A stretch of 64,000 nt of DNA, from NCBI GenBank assembly GCA_036785325.1, contig JAXIVH010000041.1:2608001-2672000 (forward strand). Reading direction: 5' to 3'. Both the position numbers and the translations under genes were made by a program. The stretch comes from Urophycis tenuis. Lineage: Eukaryota; Chordata; Actinopteri; Gadiformes; Phycidae. Below are positions 39,221-48,123 of this stretch, piece after piece. Each line of letters starts with the position of its first letter. Positions within the stretch are counted from its first letter, which is position 1. The notes under the pieces were generated by a model. The model was not told the origin of the DNA. It ran no database searches and saw only the letters and a list, made by a program, of their open reading frames with translations.

Positions 39221-41132
39221 CCAACAGAACACACATGAATCAGCTTATTATTTCGACGACCCATGGGCAAATATAGTCATGCCATACGTCGTTGGAAAGC
39301 TTAGATTTCCCCGTTTAAAATGAGCCCATCTCCGAGCAATTTGGTTGCTCACAGACAAATCTGCATCAGGTTGACTGAAGTCTACACAGCAGCTAAAGAC
39401 ATACCTTCAACGTTTCAATTAACATCAATCTTTCCTTACAGAACACAAATTAATTAGCTTAGTATTTCAACGACCCTTTAGTGAATATAGTCTTGCCATA
39501 CGCCGTTGGAAAGCTTAGATTTCCCCGCTTAAAATGAGCCCATCCTCGAGCAGTCTGGTTGATCACAGACTAAACTGCGTCAGGTTGACTGAAGTCTACC
39601 CAGCAGCTAAAAACATACCTTCAACGTTTCAATTAACATCAATCTTTCCTTACAGAACACAAATTAATTAGCTTAGTATTTCAACGACCCATGAGTCAAT
39701 ATACTCTTGCCATACGCCGTTGGAAAGCTTAGATTTCCCCGCTTAAAATGAGCCCATCCGCGAGCAGTCTGGTTGATCACAGACTAAACTGCGTCAGGTT
39801 GACTGAAGTCTACCCAGCAGCTAAAAACATACCTTCAACGTTTCAATTAACATCAATCTTTCCTTACAGAACACAAATTAATTAGCTTAGTATTTCAATG
39901 ACCCATGAGTCAATATAGTCTTGCCATACGCCGTTGGAAAGCTTAGATTTCCCCGCTTAAAATGAGCCCATCCGCGAGCAGTCTGGTTGATCACAGACTA
40001 AACTGCGTCAGGTTGAATGAAGTCTACCCAGCAGCTAAAAACATACCTTTAACGTTTCAATTAACATCAATCTTTCCTTACAGAACACAAATTAATTAGC
40101 TTAGTATTTCAACGACCCTTTGGTGAATATAGTCTTGCCATACGCCGTTGGAAAGCTTAGATTTCCCCGCTTATAATGAGCCCACCCCTGAGCAATTTGG
40201 TTGCTCACAGACTAAACTGCGTCAGGTTGACTGAAGTCTACCCAGCAGCTAAAAACATACCTTCAACGTTTCAATTAACATCAATCTTTCCTTACAGAAC
40301 ACAAATTAATTAGCTTAGTATTTCAACGACCCATGAGTCAATATAGTCTTTCCATACGCCGTTGGAAAGCTTAGATTTCCCCGCTTAAAATGAGCCCATC
40401 TGCGAGCAGTCTGGTCGATCAAAGACTAAACTGCGTCAGGTTGAATTAAGTCTACCCAGCAGCTAAAAACATACCTTTAACGTTTCAATTGACATCAATC
40501 TTTCCTTACAGAACACAAATTAATTAGCTTAGTATTTCAACGGGCCATTAGTGAATATAGTCTTGCCATACGCCGTTGAAAAGCTTAGATTTCCCCGCTT
40601 ATAATGAGCCCATCCCCAAGCAATTTGGTTGCTCAGAGACAAAACTGTGTCAGGTTGACTGAAGTCTACCCAGCAGCTAAAAACATACCTTCAACGTTTC
40701 AATTAACATCAATCTTTCCTTACAGAACACAAATTAATTAGCTTAGTATTTCAACGACCCATGAGTAAATATAGTCTAGCCATACGCCGTTGGAAAGCTT
40801 AGATTTCCCTGCTTAAAATGAGCCCATCCGCGAGCAGTCTGCTTGCTCACAGACAAAACTGCGTCAGGTTGACTGAAGTCTACCCAGCAGCTAAAAACAT
40901 ACCTTCAACGTTTCAATTAAGATCAATCTTTCAATAAAGAACAGAAATTAATTAGCTTAGTATTTCAACGACCCTTTAGTGAATATAGTCTTGCCATACG
41001 CCGTTGGAAAGCTTAGATTTCCCCGCTTAAAATGAGCCCATCCGCGAGCAGTCTGGTTGATCACAGACTAAACTGCGTCAGGTTGACTGAAGTCTACCCA
41101 GCAGCTAAAAACATACCTTCAACTTTTCAATT
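39221..41132. repeat. Satellite block S12, 9 monomers
   Basis: 1912 bp = 9 x 214 - 14. Individual monomers carry more private changes than in S2, for example CCACCCCTGAGC, GGTCGATCAAAG, TTGAATTAAGTC and CAATTGACATC. This fits a position nearer the array edge. Confidence 0.93.
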
Positions 41133-41380
41133 CACGCGTTTTTTTTGTAATACGTGTAGCTATGATAAAGGACACATGTTTTGGCCTGTTTTATTATTCA
41201 TAGTTGGCTTAACAGTAATAGAATATTATTATATGCTATAAGTGACCAGACGTCCGAGATCAAAACTGGGAGCATAATCCCCGAGAAGGGGGAAAAAAAG
41301 GGTCAGCTATGTTTAAGTATATATATATATATGTGTGTGTATATATGCGAGTGTGTGTGTGTGTGTATATATGCGCGCGC

Positions 41381-41423
<43 letters not shown>

Positions 41424-42121
41424 AATCACTTACTTGGAACGGCATGATCCCATATCGCTGTGAAGGGATGGCGTTAACCAGGTGGGCGTGCAACCCCTCG
41501 AGAGAGTTGCTGCCTCGCCGGCACTTGTACTTGTTCAGCCGGATGCAGTTCTTCACAACCACCTTCACAGAGACATACAGCTGTATGCCAGGGGGGTCCT
41601 GTAACACACAACCTATTGCAAGGTCCTCATTTATGCTGGTGTCATTTTGAAATGTTACCATATACAAGTTTGAATGGTTTTGACACACGATGACTGCAGA
41701 GACAGCTGCAGGATGGCCCACGAAGCAGGACGGAGGGGGCCTGTGGCTGTGCGGGGAGGACCAGCGGTATGGGTGCTGCCGACACAGGGGGCGGGCGGGC
41801 CACAGGCTGATGCAGCAGGAGGCCTCGGCTGGAGGCGGGTGGGCGCAGGAGGCTTCGGCCGGGTGGAGGACGACAACGCAGTGGGCTGAACGGGCCGGTT
41901 GGTGGGAGTCACAGGCTCTGGCTCATCAACAAATAACCTGGAAATATAAAATACACACGTGATCAGTATTGATATTGATATCTTTTATAAGAACACTGTT
42001 CATACCGTTTACACTTTTTATACAACTGTTTATACAATGTCCATACTGTTTATTTATTAATGTTTATCACTGAAAAATAAAGGTGACTTGGTATGACTTG
42101 TGTGCTATTTTCTTTCCACAG
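41133..42121. repeat. Embedded insert, copy 13 (989 bp)
   Basis: Last insert. The minus-strand exon-like region is 41434-41937, with an open frame. The alternating tract has a CGCGCGCGCG core. The left flank is a hybrid: the AAGATCAATC...AATAAAG mark is present, but the next monomer is the GACCCTTTAGTG type. Confidence 0.9.
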
Positions 42122-42960
42122 CCAACAGAACACACATGAATCAGCTTATTATTTCGACGACCCATGGGCAAATATAGTCATGCCATACGTCGTTGGAAAG
42201 CTTAGATTTCCCCGTTTAAAATGAGCCCATCTCCGAGCAATTTGGTTGCTCACAGACAAATCTGCGTCAGGTTGACTGAAGTCTACACAGCAGCTAAAGA
42301 CATACCTTCAACGTTTCAATTAACATCAATCTTTCCTTACAGAACACAAATTAATTAGCTTAGTATTTCAACGACCCTTTAGTGAATATAGTCTTGCCAT
42401 ACGCCGTTGGAAAGCTTAGATTTCCCCGCTTAAAATGAGCCCATCCGCGAGCAGTCTGGTTGATCACAGACTAAACTGCGTCAGGTTGACTGAAGTCTAC
42501 CCAGCAGCTAAAAACATACCTTCAACGTTTCAATTAACATCAATCTTTCATTACAGAACACAAATTAATTAGCTTAGTATTTCAACGACCCATGAGTCAA
42601 TATACTCTTGCCATACGCCGTTGGAAAGCTTAGATTTCCCCGCTTAAAATGAGCCCATCCGCGAGCAGTCTGGTTGATCACAGACTAAACTGCGTCAGGT
42701 TGACTGAAGTCTACCCAGCAGCTAAAAACATACCTTTAACGTTTCAATTAACATCAATCTTTCCTTACAGAACACAAATTAATTAGCTTAGTATTTCAAA
42801 GGCCCTTTGGTGAATATAGTCTTGCCATACGCCGTTGAAAAGCTTAGATTGCCACGATTAAAAGGAGATCATCCACGAGTCATATGCTTGCTCACAGACA
42901 AAACGGCGATAGTTTGAATGAAGTCTACCCAGCAGCTAAAAACATAGCTTCAACGTCAAC
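42122..42960. repeat. Satellite block S13 and decayed array edge
   Basis: About 3.4 clean monomers run to about 42845. One further monomer is then heavily mutated: GCTTAGATTGCCACGATTAAAAGG, CACGAGTCATATGC and AACGGCGATAGTTTG are still alignable. Similarity is lost at about 42952-42960. A degraded edge monomer is typical of satellite borders, where homogenisation stops. Confidence 0.88.
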
Positions 42961-43664
42961 GGAATCGTTTCTCTTTCTACGAAATCGATACAGCTAAATA
43001 CATACCTTAACGAAAAGTCGAATTATTAACTCGCAAAGGATGAAGATCATCAAATTCACCTTAGTCGAATCCTCCGTTGGCAGTGGACAGCAATGACCGT
43101 GACTACGTATGAGTCGTAAAAACATTAGGTGACGTATTCCGATCCTCGCTCAGCGATTGGTCCGTTGAGCGCCGAGCTCTGCTCAGCATCGCTCCGCCAT
43201 TGGCCGATCGCTGCTCAACTCTGCTCAGCTTTGGTCAACCATTGGTCGGTTAGCGTGAGCTTAGGGACTTGGCGGAGAGTTTGCCTGAAGAAGGCGAACG
43301 ACCCCCCCCCCCCCCCAAGTCCCTATTGCGCAACCCTGGGATCGACCAAAAAGGATCGGGGAGGATCAAAAGGGATGGCTCCATCTGGTGGCCACCGGTG
43401 GGAGGTTTTATTTCCAGAAATTTCCAAAAATGTCATTGTGAGGGACCGACTTGATCACCCCACGTATTGGGATGTGGACTCTCTGGCCTGGACCGTGTAG
43501 ACAAACACGAGGGGTGGCAATGCCGTTGAAAAGTAGTGGGGCTTTATTGTCTTCACCACAACTTGCAAAATAACAAAACAAACATAAATCCAAAATCCTA
43601 AATAATACTAAATGGCAAAACTAGCCATTTTATGGTCAGGGTTTGGGCTTAAGGGTGGGGTTGG
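42961..43664. other. Junction sequence between satellite and telomere-like repeats
   Basis: Not satellite and not TTAGGG-like. It contains a CCAAT-box cluster (43135-43260), a run of 15 C (43302-43316) and, on the minus strand, an AATAAA at 43543-43548. An open frame spans 43129-43500 on the + strand but begins with GTG and crosses the poly-C run. I do not recognise a gene here. Confidence 0.6.
43135..43260 (+). promoter_or_regulatory. Cluster of three evenly spaced ATTGG (inverted CCAAT) boxes
   Basis: ATTGG occurs at 43156-43160, 43199-43203 and 43241-43245, spaced 43 and 42 bp, inside a degenerate repeat of about 42 bp built around CTCTGCTCAGC. Evenly spaced CCAAT boxes are typical of NF-Y-bound promoters, but the spacing is also simply a consequence of the short tandem repeat. 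No TATA box or start site is evident. Confidence 0.35.
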
Positions 43665-43880
43665 GGAACCAAATTAGGCTTAGATAGAGGGGTTAGGGTT
43701 AGGGCCACAAATTGGGCTAGGCTTAAGAATTAGGTTTAGGATTAGGGGCCCAAATTGGGTTAGGTTTAGGTATAGGGGCAAAATTGGGTTAGGTTTAGGG
43801 ATGATTAGAGACCAAATTGGGTTTAGGTTTAGGGCTAGGGCCAAATTGGGTTAGGGTTAGGGCTGGGGAACAAATTGGGT
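43665..43880 (+). repeat. Composite minisatellite, AAATTGGG with TTAGG
   Basis: AAATTGGG (or AAATTAGG) recurs seven times, at about 43671, 43709, 43752, 43781, 43814, 43843 and 43871 (spacing 28-43 bp), each followed by TTAGG/TTTAGG units. It grades rightwards into regular TTAGGG repeats. Confidence 0.8.
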
Positions 43881-43882
43881 TA

Positions 43883-43921
<39 letters not shown>

Positions 43922-44030
43922 GGTTAGGGTTAGGGGTTAGGGTTAGGGTTAGGGTTAGGGGTTAGGGTTAGGGTTAGGGGTTAGGGGTTAGGGTTAGGAT
44001 TAGGGTTAGGGGTTAGGGTTAGGGTTAGGT
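43881..44030 (+). repeat. Interstitial telomeric repeat (TTAGGG)n
   Basis: About 150 bp of GGGTTA repeats with occasional GGGGTTA units. It is the most regular telomere-type stretch of the window. The G-rich strand is the + strand, the orientation expected if the chromosome end lay to the right. Runs of GGGTTAGGG meet the usual G-quadruplex pattern. All later telomere-like arrays have the same orientation but are much more degenerate. Confidence 0.93.
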
Positions 44031-44631
44031 TCATTTTAAGTTATCTCGATGATCCCCCCCACCTCATCCAACGACTGGGTAGTTGAATGGGGGATCAAAG
44101 GCAGTTGCGCACGCCAATATCTAGTCATCCGCAGCTCTCTTTTCCCATATTACTAAGAATGAAGTAAAATGAAATGGTTATCTGTCTTGTTGTGATATAA
44201 CCGCTGATTTGAAGATATAGACTTGATGGTTTTCTTTGTAACCAAGAATGGAGTAAATGGGATGGTTGTTTGTCTTTTTGTGATATAACCGCTGATTTTG
44301 GAATATGGACTTGTTTTTCTTTTCCCAAAGGTTTTCTTTGTTCCAAGATGAAGGTCAATCTGGTTTGATTGAAAATACTTCAATGCATTGGTATATTTAT
44401 TTATTTGAATAAAGAGGAGTCACAGCTGGAGTGAGACTTTTCTTTTCCATTTCTATTTTAGTATAAACGTGCTATCGAAATATTAGGACACGTCATCAGT
44501 AGTGGACCCTGGGATCATAGGGTGTTTCTGGCCATTGTCACTATACACCCTCACCCAAGGGAGGCCCCCCCGAGAGTGATCAATTCTCAAGGTGTGTCGG
44601 TTCCGAAATGGAATTGGTATTGGGTTTAAAC

Positions 44632-44688
44632 AATTTTGCAATTTCCCAGCTTGGGATTAATAAAGTATTTTCTATTCTATTCTATTCC
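44632..44688 (+). mobile_element. 5'-truncated LINE/SINE 3' tail (57 bp)
   Basis: GCAATTTCCCAGCTTGGGAT, then TAATAAAGTATTTTC and a (TATTC)n end, resembling the 3' tail of fish non-LTR elements as I remember it. It is flanked by AAAC on both sides (44628-44631 and 44689-44692). The empty site is visible in all other modules as GGGTTTAAGCTTTTTTAGG, so the insertion is specific to M1. Confidence 0.65.
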
Positions 44689-45365
44689 AAACTTTTTTAG
44701 GAGTGCTCATTTGTCGAGGTAACCTCGAGGTAAGTAAAGGTAAGTAAAACACTTTTTAGGATACATTGTTTTAGTTATGGAGAACAAGAAGGGGGGCACA
44801 TACTTACCTCCTGACCAGCACAAACCAGTTGTTAACACCGCTAGGTAGCCCTGGTTTGGCCAATCAGGGTCGGAGCTTGGTTCTTGTCCTCTGTTGGGTC
44901 CAGATGAACTAATAGGAAAACGGGGGTACGAAGGACCGAGGCCAGCCGTGACAAAACACTGCCTCCACGGTCCCCCAATGCAGCTGTCTTCAGCGATGGG
45001 TGTCCAGACCTAGGAAAGACCAAGACCAGCCCCGTCCAGCGGTGCCTTCCCAGTCGGTCCCAGGGTAGGAAAGGCCAAGGCCAGCCGCGACTAAGCACTG
45101 CCTCCCTGGCCCCTCCAGGACCCCATGCCGAACAGCCTGTTAAAAACAATTCCTGTGCCCCATACACCGCGCGACTACAGAGATTGTGTAGGAAGTTGAC
45201 CTTAGAGAAGACTCAATGGCTTACTTTCCTCACCCAAAACAACAATTTCTTGGGGTAGTCTATTCTCGCCGTAGGTACTTCGGTAATGGGTTTTTTTGCG
45301 CGCAAAGTTTTCCGGTTGAAATGCATAATGGGGAATTGGCTTGTTCCTCCAATACGCCAAGTGTA

Positions 45366-46000
45366 GGTTAGGGTTAGGTTTAGGGGTTAGGGTTAAGGTT
45401 AGGGCTGAGGTTAGGGTTAGGTTTAAGGTTAGGGTTGAGGTTAGGGTTGGGGTTATGGCTGAGGTTAAGGTTAGGGTTGAGGTTAGGGTTAGTGTTATGG
45501 ATAAGGTTAGGGTTAAGTGTTAGGGCCAAGGTTAGGGTGAATGTCAGGGCTAAGGTTGGGGCCAAGGTTAGGGTTGAGATAGGGTTAGGGGTTAGGGGGT
45601 TAGGGGTTAGGTTTAGGGATTAGGGTCTGGGTTAGGGTTAGGGCCAAGGTCAGGGTTGAGGTTAGGGTTAAGGTTAGGGTTAGGGCTAGGGCTTAGGGTT
45701 AGGGTTAAGGTTAGGGTTAGGGCTAAGGTTAGGGTTGGGGCTAAGGCTAGGTTTAAGGTTAGGGTTAGGGTTGGGGCTAAGGTTAGGGCTAAGGTTAGGG
45801 TCAAGGTAAGGGTTAATGTCAGGGCTAAGGTTGGGGCCAAGGTTAGGGTTGAGTTAGGGTTAGGGCTAAGGTTAGGTCTATGGTTAGGGTTGGGTTAGGG
45901 TTAAGGCCAAGGTAAGGGTTAGTGTCCGGGCTAAGGTTGGTGTCAAGGTTAACGTTGAGTTAGGGTTAGGGCTAAGGTTAGGCCTATGGTTAGGGTTGGG
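45366..46000 (+). repeat. Degenerate TTAGGG-like hexamer array of M1
   Basis: Variants GTTAGG, GTTAAG, GCTAAG, GGTCAAG, GGCTGAG and GTTATG in mostly preserved six-base phase. This phase creates long spurious reading frames (V/R/K-rich on +, T/L/N/P-rich on -). It has no coding significance. Confidence 0.93.
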
Positions 46001-47123
46001 TTCGTTAGAGTTATCTCGATGACCCCCCCCACCTCATCCAACGACTCGGTAGTTGAATAGGGGATCAAAGGCAGTTGCACTCGCCAATATCTAGTCATCC
46101 GCAGCTCTCTTTTCCCATATTACCAAGAATGAAGTAAAACGAAATGGTTATCTGTCTTGTTGTGATATAACCGCTGATTTGGAGATATAGACTTGTTTTT
46201 CCTTTTCCCAAAGGTTTTCTTTGTTCCAAGATGGAGGTCAATCTAGTTTGATTGAAGGTACTTCCAATGCATTGGTATATTTACTTATTTGAATAAAGAC
46301 GAGTCACAGCTGGAGTGAGACTTTTCTTTTCCATTTCTATTTTAGTATAAACGTGCTATCGAAATATTAGGACACGTCATCAGTAGTGGACCCTGGGATC
46401 ATAGGGTGTTTCTGGCCATTGTCACTATACACCCTCACCCAAGGGAGGCCCCCCCGAGAGTGATCAATTCTCAAGGTGTGTCGTTTCCGAAATGGAATTG
46501 GTATTGGGTTTAAGCTTTTTTAGGAGTGATCATTTGTTGAGGTAACGTCGAGGTAAGTAAAGGTAAGTAAAACACTTTTTAGGATACATTGTTTTGGTTA
46601 TGGAGAGGAGGGGGCACATACTTACCCCCTGACCAGCACAAACCAGTTGTTAACACCGCTAGGTAGCCCTGGTTTGGCCAATCAGGGCCGGAGCTTGGCT
46701 CTTGTCCTCTGTTGGGTCCAGATGAACTAGCAGAAAACTGGGGTCACGAAGGACCGAGGCCAGCCGTGACAAAGCACTGCCTCCACGGTCCCCCAATGCA
46801 GCTATCCTCAGCGATGGGTGTCCAGACCTAGGAAAGACCAAGACCAGCCCCGACCAGCGGTGCCTTCCCAGTCGGTCCCAGGGTAGGAAAGGCCAAGGCC
46901 AGCCGCGACTAAGCACTGCCTCCCTGGCCCCTCCAGGACCCCATGCGGAACAGCCTGTTAATAACAATTCCTGTGCCCCATACACCGCGCGACTACAGAG
47001 ATTGTGTAGGGAGTTGACCTTAGAGAAGACTCAATGGCTTACTTTCCTCACCCAAAACAACAATTTCTTGGGGTAGTCTATTCTCGCCGTAGGTACTTCG
47101 GTAATGGGTTTTTTTGTGAAAAG

Positions 47124-47153
47124 TTTTCCGGATGAAATGCATGCTGGGTAATT
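47124..47153 (-). promoter_or_regulatory. ZNF143/STAF-like plus ETS-like motif (representative copy)
   Basis: On the minus strand ACCCAGCATGCATTTC is followed by CCGGAAAA. The first part resembles the ZNF143 (SBS) consensus CCCANMATGCA and the second an ETS core. It is conserved in M3 (49248-49276), M4 (56963-56991), M5 (59741-59770) and M6 (61823-61852). M1 has the variant CCCATTATGCATTTC (45307-45337). It lies about 140-170 bp upstream, on the minus strand, of the 108-codon open frame, and a consensus 5' splice site follows that frame. Whether any transcript starts here is unknown. Confidence 0.35.
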
Positions 47154-47180
47154 GTCTTCTTCCTCCAATATGTCAAGTGT

Positions 47181-48123
47181 AGGTTAAGGTTAGGGTAGAT
47201 TTAGGGGTAGAGTTAGCAGTTAACCTTAACGTTAGGTTTGAAGTAAATGGGAGGGGTTGCGGTTAGGGTTAAGGTTAGGGCTGAGGTTAGGGTTAGGTAT
47301 AAGGTTACGGTTTAGGGTTAAGGTTAGGGTTAAGGTTAGGGTTACGGTTAGGGCTAAGGTTAGGGCTAAGGTTAGAGTAAGGGTTAAGGTTAGCGTTACG
47401 GTTAGGGTAAGGTTAGGGTTAGGGTTAGAGGTTAGGGGTTAGGGGTTAGGGTTAAGATGAGGGCTGAGGTTAGGGTTAAGGTTAGGGGTTAGGGGTTAGG
47501 GTTAAGATGAGGGCTGAGGTTAGGGTTAAGGTTAGGGCTGAGGTTAGGGTTAGGTTTAAGGTTATGGATAAGGTTAGGGTTGGGGTTACGGCTGAGATTG
47601 GGGTTAAGGTTAGGGTTGAGGTTAGGGTTAGTGTTATGGATAAGGTTAGGTTAAGTGTTAGGGCCAAGGTTAGGGTTAAGGTTATGGTTAAGATTAGGGT
47701 TAGGGCTAGAATTAGGGTTAGGGCTAAGGTTAGGGTTAGGGTTATGGCTGAGGTTAGGGTTAAGGTTAGATTTGAGGTTAGTGTTAAGGTTAGGGCCAAG
47801 GTTAGGGTTAGGGTTAAGGTTAGGGTTAGGGCTAAGGTTAGGGTTAGGGTTATGGCTGAGGCTAGGGTTAGGGCTAAAGTTAGGGCAAAGGTTAGAGTTA
47901 GGGTTAGCGTTAGAGTTAGGGTAGGGTTAGTGTTGGAGGTTAGGGTAGGCTTAGGGTTAGAGTTAGAGTAGGGGTTAGGGTTAGAGTTAGAGTAGGGGTT
48001 AGGGTTAGTGTTAAGGCTAAGGTTAGGGGTTGAGGTTAGTGTTAAGATTAGGGCCAAGGTAAGGGTTAGTGTTAGGGTTGAGTTAGGGTTAGGGCTAAGG
48101 TTAGGCCTATGGTTAGGGTTGGG
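47181..48123 (+). repeat. Degenerate TTAGGG-like hexamer array of M2
   Basis: The order of variants (for example GGTTGCGGTTAGGG, GGTATAAGG, GGTTACGG, GGCCAAGG) is the same as in M3-M6. The array therefore spread as part of whole-module amplification, not by slippage of hexamers. Confidence 0.93.

Larger units (their letters stand above)
1..42960. repeat. 214-bp satellite array with 13 embedded inserts
   Basis: Monomers repeat at exactly 214 bp; for example the CCTTACAG mark ends at 1380, 1594, 1808 and 2022. About 140 monomers are present, 137 of them in the twelve blocks bounded by inserts on both sides. Nearly every monomer has one HindIII site (AAGCTT) inside CGTTGGAAAGCTTAG. Two main sequence types alternate. 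Type A has GACCCATGAGTCAATATAG and AGTCTGGTTGATCACAGACT. Type B has GACCCTTTGGTGAATATAG, CTTATAATGAG and GAGCAATTTGGTTGCTC. Recombinant types also occur. The monomer length is not a multiple of three, so no reading frame runs through the array. I do not recognise the satellite family. Confidence 0.97.
44031..46000. repeat. Subtelomeric-type module M1 (1970 bp, diverged)
   Basis: Starts TTCATTTTAAGTTATCTCGATGA, where other modules have TTCGTTAGAGTTATCTCGATGA. It differs from the rest in three ways. There is an internal tandem duplication of about 90 bp (44153-44225 and about 44243-44313). There is a 57-bp retro-insert at 44632-44688. It also has its own hexamer array, not the M2-type order. 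On the minus strand a 5' splice consensus (GAG|GTAAGTATG) lies near 44807. This is probably the oldest or least homogenised module, next to the interstitial telomeric repeat. Confidence 0.85.
46001..48123. repeat. Subtelomeric-type module M2 (2123 bp, short form)
   Basis: Non-telomeric part 46001-47180, hexamer array 47181-48123. Compared with M5 it has a 50-bp tandem duplication in the array (47431-47480 and 47481-47530). The non-telomeric part holds: a C-rich tract of variable length near its start (GATGACCCCCCC); AATAAAG followed by TCACAGCTGGAGTGAG; twin GTAAGT motifs on + (AGGTAAGTAAAGGTAAGT, about 46550-46567); a minus-strand GTAAGTATG near 46625; and a three-part degenerate GGCCAGCC repeat inside a 108-codon minus-strand frame (46659-46985) that has no ATG. 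Confidence 0.9.

Noticed and set aside
1160..42960. CRISPR-like array
   Set aside because: The repeats are contiguous 214-bp monomers without unique spacers, in a eukaryotic context.
43129..43500. 123-codon plus-strand frame in the junction region
   Set aside because: Starts with GTG, crosses a 42-bp repeat and a C15 run, and shows no domain.
46614..46720. Possible U1 snRNA-like gene (ATACTTACC as in the U1 5' end)
   Set aside because: Only the first nine bases agree. The stem-loops and the Sm site expected further on are absent, and the motif is better read as a minus-strand splice donor.
46659..46985. 108-codon minus-strand frame repeated in every module (also 44841-45167, 48783-49109, 56498-56824, 59276-59602, 61349-61675)
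   Set aside because: It starts with GTG and contains no ATG, and its sequence is built from a degenerate GGCCAGCC repeat. Conservation follows from recent module duplication, so I do not call it a gene.
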